Positions 16,162-22,232 of a DNA stretch of 22,232 bases are shown here, in pieces; positions within the stretch are counted from its first letter, which is position 1; each line of letters begins with the position of its first letter. The position numbers and the translations under genes were made by a program. The stretch covers positions 1 to 22,232 of the forward strand of contig NZ_JASPDO010000032.1 in assembly GCF_030230605.1 (NCBI RefSeq), written 5' to 3'. A model generated the notes under the pieces. The model had not been told where the DNA came from. It did not search any database and saw only the letters and a list, made by a program, of their open reading frames with translations. The stretch comes from Brevibacterium sp. UMB1308A (GTDB lineage Bacteria; Actinomycetota; Actinomycetes; Actinomycetales; Brevibacteriaceae).

Positions 16162-16782
16162 ATGGACACTCACAAACAACCCCAGGGTCTACGCGAAAAA
16201 CGCAAACGCGAATCCCGCGACGCCATGCACCGCGCGGCACTCGAACTGGTCTGTGCTCACGGGTTGAACAACGTCACGGTTGAACAGATCGCCGAACGCG
16301 CAGGTGTTTCCGCCCGGACCCTCTTCAACTATTGGGGCACTAAAGAGGCAGTGGTGCTTGGAGCCGAGCCCGCCTCGGACGTGGCCCTTGTCAAAGTTCT
16401 ACATGACCGGCCGGCAGACGAAGACGTTGCCGAATCCCTAGCAGTTGTGCAGCAGGCGTACCTCGAATCCGTGACTCCGGACCGGTCAATTCGCACGCTT
16501 AAGCGCAAAGTGATGCGACGGGAGCCGCAGCTGGCGCAAATGTCAGTCAACTACCACAACGATGTGCAGCGCTCACTGATCGAAACCTTGGCCGGGCGTT
16601 TGGAAGCCGACTTTGACCAGGATGTTGCTTGTGACCTGGCGACTGTCGCGATCTATGACATGTTCGCGAGCGTCCGCGCGGCCTTTGCTCTGTCCATGAG
16701 ACATGACATTGATTTGTTCGAAGCGCTCGCGCGCATCAACGCTTACCGGGCGGATGGGCTACTCGCGTTTTCACGTGCGTAG
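16162..16782 (+). CDS. TetR-family transcriptional regulator
   Basis: A 206-aa repressor-type protein. The N-terminal helix-turn-helix is clear: residues about 14-66 with the recognition part VTVEQIAERAGVSARTLFNYWGTKEAVV, where FNYW-x-T/S-K-E is the TetR signature. The C-terminal ligand-binding domain (about 70-206) is all-helical and not assignable to a ligand; ARTLFNYW and the regular LxxKVMRREPQLAQM segment resemble AcrR-like regulators. ATG 16162 is chosen because GAGG lies six bases upstream (16152-16155); ATG 16144 and 16114 are in frame but poorly placed. Lying between two DHA2 pumps, it most likely represses the divergent one and perhaps the one downstream. Confidence 0.85.
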   Translation: MDTHKQPQGLREKRKRESRDAMHRAALELVCAHGLNNVTVEQIAERAGVSARTLFNYWGTKEAVVLGAEPASDVALVKVLHDRPADEDVAESLAVVQQAYLESVTPDRSIRTLKRKVMRREPQLAQMSVNYHNDVQRSLIETLAGRLEADFDQDVACDLATVAIYDMFASVRAAFALSMRHDIDLFEALARINAYRADGLLAFSRA

Positions 16783-16818
16783 GTGGTGCGGGCGGGGCTT
16801 ATACTTAATGCAATCGTT

Positions 16819-16861
16819 CAGCCCGCCCCGACATTCGTTGGGAGTGGGCTGGATCTTTTTT
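16819..16861 (+). terminator. Intrinsic terminator after tetR
   Basis: CAGCCC (16819-16824) pairs with GGGCTG (16846-16851), with inner CCC/GGG pairs. It is followed by ATC and a six-T tract (16855-16861 region). It separates tetR from the second exporter, so the latter probably has its own promoter. Confidence 0.7.
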
Positions 16862-16928
16862 AGCTACGTGTTCGGCGCGTGTTGAGCATCACCCAGTAAC
16901 CAAGTCTCCGGTGGCGTAGAGTTTGTTT

Positions 16929-18506
16929 GTGCTATCGCGTCGTCACAACAACTCATCTGGCCCTGACCGCAGTCACTCCAATAATCACTCCAACCAGGGC
17001 AACGATGCGATCGACCCTGCCGGAATGCGTGCCATCTGGCTACTTCTCGTCGCCGCGTTCGTGTCGATCCTCAACGAAACCACCATGGCGATCGCCATTC
17101 CCACCCTGAACGAAACCCTGGGCATCCCACCCGAACAAGGCCAGTGGCTCACCAGCGGATTCATGCTCACCATGGCAGTGGTGATCCCAACCACCGGGTT
17201 CCTCATCCAACGCTTCACCACCCGTCAAGTGTTCCTGGCCGCCGCCAGCCTCTTCGCCCTGGGAACCGCCGTGTGTATGCTGTCCCACGGCTTCCTCCCG
17301 CTCCTGGCTGGCCGCATCATCCAAGCCTCCGGAACCGGCATCATGATGCCCCTGCTCATGACCACCATGATGGAGGTTGTGCCCTCTCACCAGCGAGGAC
17401 GCATGATGGGCCGAGTCGGCATGGTCATCTCTCTGGCCCCCGCCCTGGGCCCCACCATGTCTGGCATCGTGCTGGACACCCTGGGCTGGCGCTGGCTTTT
17501 TGGCATCGTCCTGCCCATCGCTCTTATCTCGCTGATCCTGGGTTGGCGCTGGCTCGCCAACCTGGGTGAGACCACCACCGCGCCCATCGACGTGCTCTCC
17601 GTGGTGCTGTCAGCGTTCGCCTTTGGCGGGATCGTGTTTGCGCTCAATCAGTTCGCAAAGGGTGGTTCCGCCGCCGAGGTGTCCTCACCTGAATCTGCCT
17701 CCGGTGGCTCCGGTGTGGTAGCGCTGGGCGGGTTCCTTTCCTCACCTGTTGGAACATGGACGATTCTTGGCGCCAGCCTTGTGATTTTGGTGCTGTTCGT
17801 TTTGCGTCAGCTATCTCTGCAAAAACGTAACGGCGCCCTGCTAGACCTGCGTGTGTTCTTGTCTAGCAACTTCGTGGTGTCCGTCGCCATCATGGCGATC
17901 ATCGCGCTGTCCATGTTCGGAACGTTCTCGCTCCTGCCCTTGTACCTACAATCCGTTGTGGGGCTGAAAGCCACCCAGTCCGGTCTGGTGATGCTGCCCG
18001 GTTCAATTCTGATGGGTCTGCTGGGACCGGTCATGGGACGCATCTACGACGCTCGCGGGCCCAAGATCCTGCTGATCCCCGGCACCATCTTCGTTGCCGG
18101 CGCCCTGCTTTCGTACTCGACCGTGGGCGCGCAAACCCCCGTGTGGTGGATCGTAACCACGCAGATCGTCATGGCGCTAGGCCTAGCCGGATCCTTCACC
18201 TCGCTGTTCTCTGCATCCCTGGGATCCCTGCAACGACACTTGTATTCGCACGGTTCAGCCGTGCTCAACACGTTGCAACAAGTGGCCGGAGCCGCCGGGA
18301 CCGCGATGCTCATTGGCGTGTATTCGGCCGCGCTTCACTCGGGAATAACCGCCGGACTCACGGTTGTCCAAGCCGGTGAACCGGGAGCACACTCTGCCTT
18401 CCGCATCGCCATGATCGCAGCGCTCGTTGCCGTTGTGCTGTCGGTTTTTGTGCGCAAACCCGAAGAAGACGAACCGCAGACCCGCGCCGTCATCGCGGAC
18501 GACTAA
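16929..18506 (+). CDS. DHA2-family MFS drug exporter (LmrB/MdtD-like)
   Basis: A 525-aa MFS protein with about 13-14 helices. A short Ser/Asn/His-rich start precedes helix 1 (IWLLLVAAFVSILNETTMAIA, about 36-56, with the motif D1 pattern and the ILNETTMAIAIP segment typical of LmrB-type pumps). Motif A is weak (GFLIQRFTTRQVFLA). Motif C follows as LAPALGPTMSGI (about 170-181). A 30-residue low-complexity cytoplasmic loop (GGSAAEVSSPESASGGSG) sits mid-protein. Substrate unknown; relatives confer lincosamide or multidrug resistance. The start is uncertain: GTG 16929 or TTG 16923, neither with a good ribosome-binding site. It converges with the thioesterase gene. Its codon use and length suggest an intact gene. 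Confidence 0.85.
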   Translation: MLSRRHNNSSGPDRSHSNNHSNQGNDAIDPAGMRAIWLLLVAAFVSILNETTMAIAIPTLNETLGIPPEQGQWLTSGFMLTMAVVIPTTGFLIQRFTTRQVFLAAASLFALGTAVCMLSHGFLPLLAGRIIQASGTGIMMPLLMTTMMEVVPSHQRGRMMGRVGMVISLAPALGPTMSGIVLDTLGWRWLFGIVLPIALISLILGWRWLANLGETTTAPIDVLSVVLSAFAFGGIVFALNQFAKGGSAAEVSSPESASGGSGVVALGGFLSSPVGTWTILGASLVILVLFVLRQLSLQKRNGALLDLRVFLSSNFVVSVAIMAIIALSMFGTFSLLPLYLQSVVGLKATQSGLVMLPGSILMGLLGPVMGRIYDARGPKILLIPGTIFVAGALLSYSTVGAQTPVWWIVTTQIVMALGLAGSFTSLFSASLGSLQRHLYSHGSAVLNTLQQVAGAAGTAMLIGVYSAALHSGITAGLTVVQAGEPGAHSAFRIAMIAALVAVVLSVFVRKPEEDEPQTRAVIADD

Positions 18507-18508
18507 CC

Positions 18509-18578
18509 GAGCCCGCCCGCGGGCTCCCGTCAGCGCAACCGTCCCGAGGTGTCAGACACCCTGGTGCCCCACCTCGGG
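18509..18578. terminator. Paired hairpins between convergent genes
   Basis: Hairpin 1 is GAGCCCGC/GCGGGCTC (18509-18526). Hairpin 2 is CCCGAGGTG (18543-18551) with CACCTCGGG (18570-18578). Neither has a T-tract. They fill the 77-bp space between the exporter (+) and the thioesterase (-) and could stop transcription from both sides. Confidence 0.5.
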
Positions 18579-18583
18579 GGCGG

Positions 18584-19528
18584 TCACCGCTTGGGCAACG
18601 GCAGGTGGGGGAGGCGCTGGCGACGAGCAACCAGGTCCACGGCGTGAGCGTCCAACAGCCGGTCTTCTTCGCTCTTGAGTTCCAGCTGAGGCACCTCGCT
18701 GGCTTTGCCCAGTTCGTTGACGTGCACAAAGATCATGGTGCAACGCGTGGTGAGCCTGAACTTCATATCGCGTGGGTTGGCTGAACGCACGCGCAAGGAA
18801 ACGTGCACTGAGTGTGGGCCGGTGTGGATGATCCGCCCGTCGACTTCCACAACATCGCCAATGTGAACGGGTCCGTGAAAATGCACGCCACCGGTGTACA
18901 CACACACCGTGGACTGGCCAACAAAACTGGTGGACAGAGTCTGTGCACATTCGGTCAGCCAGCGCATGACAATTCCACCGTGTGCGTTGCCACCCCAGTT
19001 CACGTCTGACGGGTTGGCCAAGAACCGCAGGGTCAGCTTAGGCGTTGTGCCCTCATCGCTAAACGTTTGCGCGAGCGTGACGTGGTGAATGGCCTTGCGC
19101 GCTTCGATGCGTTCTAAAGCGTCTTGCGAAAGCTCTTCGTCTTCACGTGTGCGTGGGCGCCATTGGGGGATCTCCACCGGTTTGCGGTCATCGTCCATAG
19201 CCACAAACACCAGCAGGCAGTGCGTTGCTAACGCGAACTCACCCGTGCGCGGATTGGCCGATTCCACCGTGACCAACACGTGCATGCTGGTACGCCCCGT
19301 GTAGATGATCCGCGCCGAGGCTTCCACCAACGCACCAGGCCGGATGGGCTGTGAAAAGTGCACGTTTCCCACGTACGCGGTGACACAGTAGCGCCCGCTG
19401 TACCCGGCCGCACACGCGAACCCGGCTTTGTCGATCCACTCGAGAACTCGGCCCGCCTGGATGCTTGAACCGTCTTTGGTTTCATCTGTGGGGGCCGCAA
19501 GAAACCGGAGCGTGATGCGGTCGTGCAT
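18584..19528 (-). CDS. Acyl-CoA thioesterase with two tandem hotdog domains
   Basis: A 314-aa cytosolic protein made of two similar halves. Residues 1-140 and 160-290 each contain TLRFLA (6-11 and 166-171), a Y/F-hotdog helix region (GRVLEWIDKAGF; GGIVMRWLTECA), then V-x-F-x-x-P-x-x-x-G-x-x-V-E (NVHFSQPIRPGALVE; GVHFHGPVHIGDVVE) and the 'R-I-I-x-T-G-x-x-S-x-H-V' strand. This is the YciA/ACOT-like BFIT arrangement that hydrolyses acyl-CoA to free fatty acid and CoA. The second half carries the catalytic-type motif N-x-x-G-N-A-H-G-G; the first has S-S-I-Q-A-G-R, so activity may be asymmetric. Start ATG 19528 has GAGGAA seven bases upstream. It follows the UspA-like gene by 63 bp and may be transcribed with it. 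Confidence 0.88.
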   Translation of the reverse strand: MHDRITLRFLAAPTDETKDGSSIQAGRVLEWIDKAGFACAAGYSGRYCVTAYVGNVHFSQPIRPGALVEASARIIYTGRTSMHVLVTVESANPRTGEFALATHCLLVFVAMDDDRKPVEIPQWRPRTREDEELSQDALERIEARKAIHHVTLAQTFSDEGTTPKLTLRFLANPSDVNWGGNAHGGIVMRWLTECAQTLSTSFVGQSTVCVYTGGVHFHGPVHIGDVVEVDGRIIHTGPHSVHVSLRVRSANPRDMKFRLTTRCTMIFVHVNELGKASEVPQLELKSEEDRLLDAHAVDLVARRQRLPHLPLPKR

Positions 19529-19591
19529 GGGGCATTCCTCTGACTGTGGACACGGAAGTTCCGACTATTGTGCCACGATCAGCCACTGCGC

Positions 19592-20212
19592 CTAGAGGTG
19601 ACCGCCCAATCCGGGACGGCCAGCGGTGCCGGTTCCGCGCGCAATCGCCCGACCCATCGAGTCAAACGCCCGCAACCAACGACTTGGGCGGTCCCCAGAA
19701 ATGGTGGGCGGCATCATCACCACTGGGCAGTCCACGTTGTACACCACCCGCGGTGCCAACAGTGGTTGGGTGACGGGGTTGCGTGGCGCATCGAGTACCA
19801 ACAGGCTGGCGTTCTTACTCACGTTGCGCAGCACCCGTGACGTTTCGCCACGGAAAACGTGTACGTCAACCACGGAATCGGGGCCTTCTACGGCTTCTGC
19901 GCCAAGAACGGAAATCACATCGGCTTTCAGCTTCGCTACTTCTGGCTCCAGGGGCCTGCGACCGGTGGTAGGTGGCGAGGCGTAGGTGTTGAAGCCGCCA
20001 CCAGCGGTAGATGCGCGCACCGCGATCAGTCGACCGCCTCGGGCACGGACCATATCCATGGCCCACGCCAGCGCTGTGGGCGAATTCGACGTGTCTGAAA
20101 CCCCCACAACCACCACGTATTCGCGGGATTCGTCAGGGACTCCCGTGGCAGGTGGTTCCGAGGTGTCCTCTACTTCAGGTTGAACGTCATGTGAGCGAGG
20201 GGCGGTTGTCAT
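19592..20212 (-). CDS. Universal stress protein (UspA-like), probably not ATP-binding
   Basis: A 206-aa protein. After a 30-residue acidic, Pro-rich N-terminus comes the Usp alpha/beta fold: EYVVVVGVSDTSNSPTALAWAMDMV (strand 1 and helix 1, split by an S-x-x-S-x-x-A-L-x-W-A signature, about 31-55) and GRLIAVRAS. The late strand LLVLDAP and CPVVMMPP close the domain. In ATP-binding Usps the segment between them is G-x2-G-x9-G-S/T; here it reads APRNPVTQPLLAPRV, without these glycines, so it should belong to the non-ATP-binding class. It starts 21 bp after the MFS transporter stop, on the same strand, indicating an operon. Start ATG 20212 has AGGGA upstream. Confidence 0.85.
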   Translation of the reverse strand: MTTAPRSHDVQPEVEDTSEPPATGVPDESREYVVVVGVSDTSNSPTALAWAMDMVRARGGRLIAVRASTAGGGFNTYASPPTTGRRPLEPEVAKLKADVISVLGAEAVEGPDSVVDVHVFRGETSRVLRNVSKNASLLVLDAPRNPVTQPLLAPRVVYNVDCPVVMMPPTISGDRPSRWLRAFDSMGRAIARGTGTAGRPGLGGHL

Positions 20213-20232
20213 TGTTTTCCCTTTCGTGAAAC

Positions 20233-21705
20233 TTATTTGGGCAGGTGTGAGATCTCGTTACCATCTTCGTCGAATTCGATCAGTGGTGGTGCGATTTCTT
20301 CAAGCGACTTGCCTTCAGCGTCGACGCCCCACACGGCAGCGACTGCCGCACCTATGAGCATGACGCCGGTGGCTAACAGGTAGCCCCACATCATGGGTTC
20401 GCGTGAGGTTCCTTCACCAATGAGGACACCAAACAAGACGGGACCTAGCGAACCTGCGATTTGGGCGATCGAGAAGAAGTATGAAATTGCTTGTCCGCGA
20501 ACTTCCTGGGGGAAGATTTCCGACACCGTCAGGTATCCCGCCGAGGCTCCGGCAGATGCGAAGAAGAACGATACGCACCAGAACAGTGTGTGGGTGAGTG
20601 GGTTGAGCATGTCGTTGACGAACATGAGTGATGAAACCGCTAGCACGACACCGGAGATGCTGTAGCACCCGGCGATCATCTTCCTGCGTCCAACCGAGTC
20701 AAAGAGTGGGCCAAGCAGAACGGGGCCCAACAGGTTTCCTAGCGCGAACGGGAAGAAGTACAGCGCGGCCTCGGAGGCTTTTAAGTCATAGAAGTTCTGC
20801 AGGACCAACGAGTACGTGAAGAAGATGGCGTTGTAGAGGAAGCTTTGCGTGATCATCAGGGTCGCGCCCAGCACTGTTCGTGTGGGGTAGAGCTTGAAGA
20901 ACACCCAGATGAGTTGCTTGAAGCTCAGGCCTTCAGTGCGGCGCAACCAGATGTAGTCTTCCTTGGTGCGCTTTGGGAGCTCACGTCCAGATTCCTTGAC
21001 CTCCTGCTCAATGGCTTGGACGATCTTTTCGCCTTCTTCTTCGCGGCCGTGCTTTGCCAACCAGCGGGGACTTTCTGGAATGTGACGGCGCAGGTAGATG
21101 ATTCCCAGACCCAGGATTGGGCCCACCAGGAACGCTAGGCGCCACCCGATGTTTTGGTCGAAGTACCCTTCGTTGAGGAACACGCTACTCACGGCGGCAC
21201 CAATACCGGCACCTAGCCAGTACGTTCCGTTGATGGCCAGGTCTACGCGTCCGCGGTGTTTTCCGGGGATGAGTTCGTCGATTGCCGAGTTGACCGCGGA
21301 GTACTCACCACCGATTCCCATGCCGGCGATAAACCGGAAGATGTAGAAGAACCACGGTGCGGGAGAAGCTGCACAGATCAGTGACGCTCCGAGGTAGAGG
21401 AAAAGTGTGAGCACAAACATTTTCTTGCGCCCCACTGTGTCTGTGAGCCGCCCAAACAAGAGCGCTCCCGTGACTTGGCCAAGCAAATAGATGGTCGCAG
21501 CGAAGGTAACCTGCAGGGTGGTCATGTTCAGTGAGGATTCGAAACCTCCGGCTGCAACGATCTGGACTTCAACACCGTCGAGAATCCATGCGGTGCCTAG
21601 ACCAACAATGACCATCCAGTGGAATCGTGACCACGGCATGTCGTGCATGCGGATGGGAATGCTGGTCTTGATTGGTTTTTCGGTTGCTGACTGCGCTGTC
21701 GACAT
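20233..21705 (-). CDS. MFS transporter (sugar/organic-acid porter type)
   Basis: A 490-aa, 12-helix transporter. Both halves carry motif A: GRLTDTVGRKKMFV (about 84-97) and GPLFDSVGRRKMIAG (about 328-342). The first half has the R-x-x-x-G-x-G-x-G-G-E-Y signature (FRFIAGMGIGGEYS) and PESPRWL, both marks of the sugar-porter/aromatic-acid branch. The substrate cannot be told. The long polar central loop (about 220-265) is rich in Glu/Lys. The C-terminal tail is acidic (EFDEDGNE). Start ATG 21705 has AAGGTGA six bases upstream. It is the first gene of a likely operon with the UspA-like gene and diverges from yceI. Confidence 0.87.
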   Translation of the reverse strand: MSTAQSATEKPIKTSIPIRMHDMPWSRFHWMVIVGLGTAWILDGVEVQIVAAGGFESSLNMTTLQVTFAATIYLLGQVTGALLFGRLTDTVGRKKMFVLTLFLYLGASLICAASPAPWFFYIFRFIAGMGIGGEYSAVNSAIDELIPGKHRGRVDLAINGTYWLGAGIGAAVSSVFLNEGYFDQNIGWRLAFLVGPILGLGIIYLRRHIPESPRWLAKHGREEEGEKIVQAIEQEVKESGRELPKRTKEDYIWLRRTEGLSFKQLIWVFFKLYPTRTVLGATLMITQSFLYNAIFFTYSLVLQNFYDLKASEAALYFFPFALGNLLGPVLLGPLFDSVGRRKMIAGCYSISGVVLAVSSLMFVNDMLNPLTHTLFWCVSFFFASAGASAGYLTVSEIFPQEVRGQAISYFFSIAQIAGSLGPVLFGVLIGEGTSREPMMWGYLLATGVMLIGAAVAAVWGVDAEGKSLEEIAPPLIEFDEDGNEISHLPK

Positions 21706-21891
21706 GCGATCACCTTCTGCTAACTGCGGGGATGGGGGAGTGTTTGGTTATCTTCGTCGCGTCATCAGTCTGAGGCCTCGGGCGCGCCGAGCATTTTCCA
21801 GGTATAGCACGTATCTTTCTCAATGGCGTGATGAGAGACACATTTAGATTCTTCTCTATGCTCTTTCGCTTTGGCCTGCCGGTCGTTAAAA

Positions 21892-21917
21892 TAAGTAGTA
21901 CAACTTTCAACTACTTA
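21892..21917. promoter_or_regulatory. Palindromic operator candidate upstream of yceI
   Basis: TAAGTAGT (21892-21899), ten bases, ACTACTTA (21910-21917): perfect 8-bp arms, centred 26 bp before the start codon. A possible -10 box, TAAAAT, overlaps the left edge (about 21887-21892). YceI genes of actinobacteria are often under MarR-type redox or organic-peroxide regulators, whose sites are inverted repeats of this size. No regulator gene is visible next to it. Confidence 0.55.
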
Positions 21918-21930
21918 AGGGGATGTGCTC

Positions 21931-22152
21931 ATGACTTCGCTACCTCAAGGACTTTCTGCAGGCACGTGGAACATTGATGGTGCTCACTCGACAATCGGAT
22001 TCACTGTTCGCCACGGTGGAGTTTCCAAGACTCGCGGAAAGTTCGACGTCATCGCTGGGTCCGCGACCCTGGGTGACACGTTTGAGTCCCTGTCCGTTAC
22101 CGCAACTGCAGACCCAAAGACCATTAACACCGGAAATGAAACACGTGACGAG
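21931..22152 (+). pseudogene. YceI-family protein, truncated by an insertion sequence
   Basis: ATG 21931 has AAGGGG eight bases upstream and is preferred to GTG 21925, which would be only two bases from it. The 74 residues kept match the start of YceI-like lipocalin-fold proteins: G-x-W-x-I-D-x-x-H-S-x-I-G-F-T-V-R-H (about 13-30), V-S-K-T-R-G-K-F, and T-I-N-T-G-N-E-x-R-D. Full YceI proteins are about 170-190 aa and bind isoprenoid-like or amphiphilic ligands. Here the IS tip TGGACTTG starts at 22153, straight after the RDE codons, and the fused frame stops at TGA 22165-22167. More than half of the barrel is missing from this locus. Confidence 0.85.
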
Positions 22153-22232
22153 TGGACTTGCCCCTGAAAGTTGGACTGGTTTTATTTTAGGCGGTTAGGG
22201 CTTGAAGGGTTTGGTTTCGGTATTGCATGGGT
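22153..22232 (-). mobile_element. IS3-family insertion sequence, right end (partial), inverted copy
   Basis: Reverse complement of 1-80 except for one base in the tip (TGG here, TGA at the left copy). The last 77 bases are exactly identical to 1-77 in reverse complement. The transposase points inward from outside, so this copy and the left one face each other with their right ends. The insertion interrupts yceI. Confidence 0.75.
22187..22232 (-). CDS. IS3-family transposase C-terminus (partial)
   Basis: The minus-strand frame ends PMQYRNQTLQALTA, stop at 22187-22189. It is identical to the tail encoded at 1-46 on the plus strand. Everything upstream lies beyond the window. Confidence 0.55.
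   Translation of the reverse strand, partial: PMQYRNQTLQALTA

Noticed and set aside
1..22232. Circular plasmid or phage with terminal repeats
   Set aside because: The terminal repeats are inverted, carry an IS3-type end, and there are no replication or phage genes.

Overview
The window looks like an actinobacterial chromosome contig, probably Micrococcales or Corynebacteriales. G+C is in the high fifties by eye. Diagnostic proteins are an LGFP-repeat L,D-transpeptidase, an LPXTG surface protein with the actinobacterial H-x-H 'choice-of-anchor M' repeats, tandem-hotdog thioesterases and DHA2 exporters. The species cannot be fixed from sequence alone. Both window ends are the same 3' end of an IS3-family element in opposite orientation. 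Their exactly identical part is 77 bp, so this is most likely a short-read contig that stops at two copies of one insertion sequence.

Layout. 1-80: IS end. 138-1328 (-): secreted LGFP/L,D-transpeptidase. 1370-1864 (-): 5'-truncated DedA. 1911-2372 (+): small four-helix membrane protein with a terminator. 2373-2753: three 19-bp repeats, an alkyltransferase-like gene cut after 33 codons, and other debris. 2754-3212 (+): unrecognised protein with a good terminator. 3469-4005 (-): possible immunity-like protein. 4239-9905 (+): a large Type ISP-like restriction-modification-helicase gene that has lost its N-terminus and is split inside methyltransferase motif I. The split holds about 1.4 kb with an AT-rich immunity-like gene (6610-7158, -). 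9923-11139 (-): gene debris around an intact SMI1/KNR4 (SUKH) gene. The stretch 2.4-11.1 kb therefore reads as a decaying defence and immunity island.

11389-14118 (+): large LPXTG wall-anchored protein with two H-x-H repeats, preceded by an AT palindrome and followed by a long inverted repeat. 14292-18506: drug-efflux module of a DHA2 exporter (-), a divergent TetR regulator (+) and a second DHA2 exporter (+). 18584-21705 (-): tandem-hotdog acyl-CoA thioesterase, a UspA-like protein and an MFS transporter; the last two form a likely operon. 21931-22152 (+): yceI, cut by the right-hand IS copy.

I see no clearly new multi-gene system. The items most worth a second look are the mosaic break of the Type ISP gene, the orphan immunity-like genes in and around it, the possible metal-responsive operator of the LPXTG protein, and the 14-bp inverted repeat with a GNRA-type hairpin in its loop. 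No tRNA, rRNA or CRISPR array was seen.
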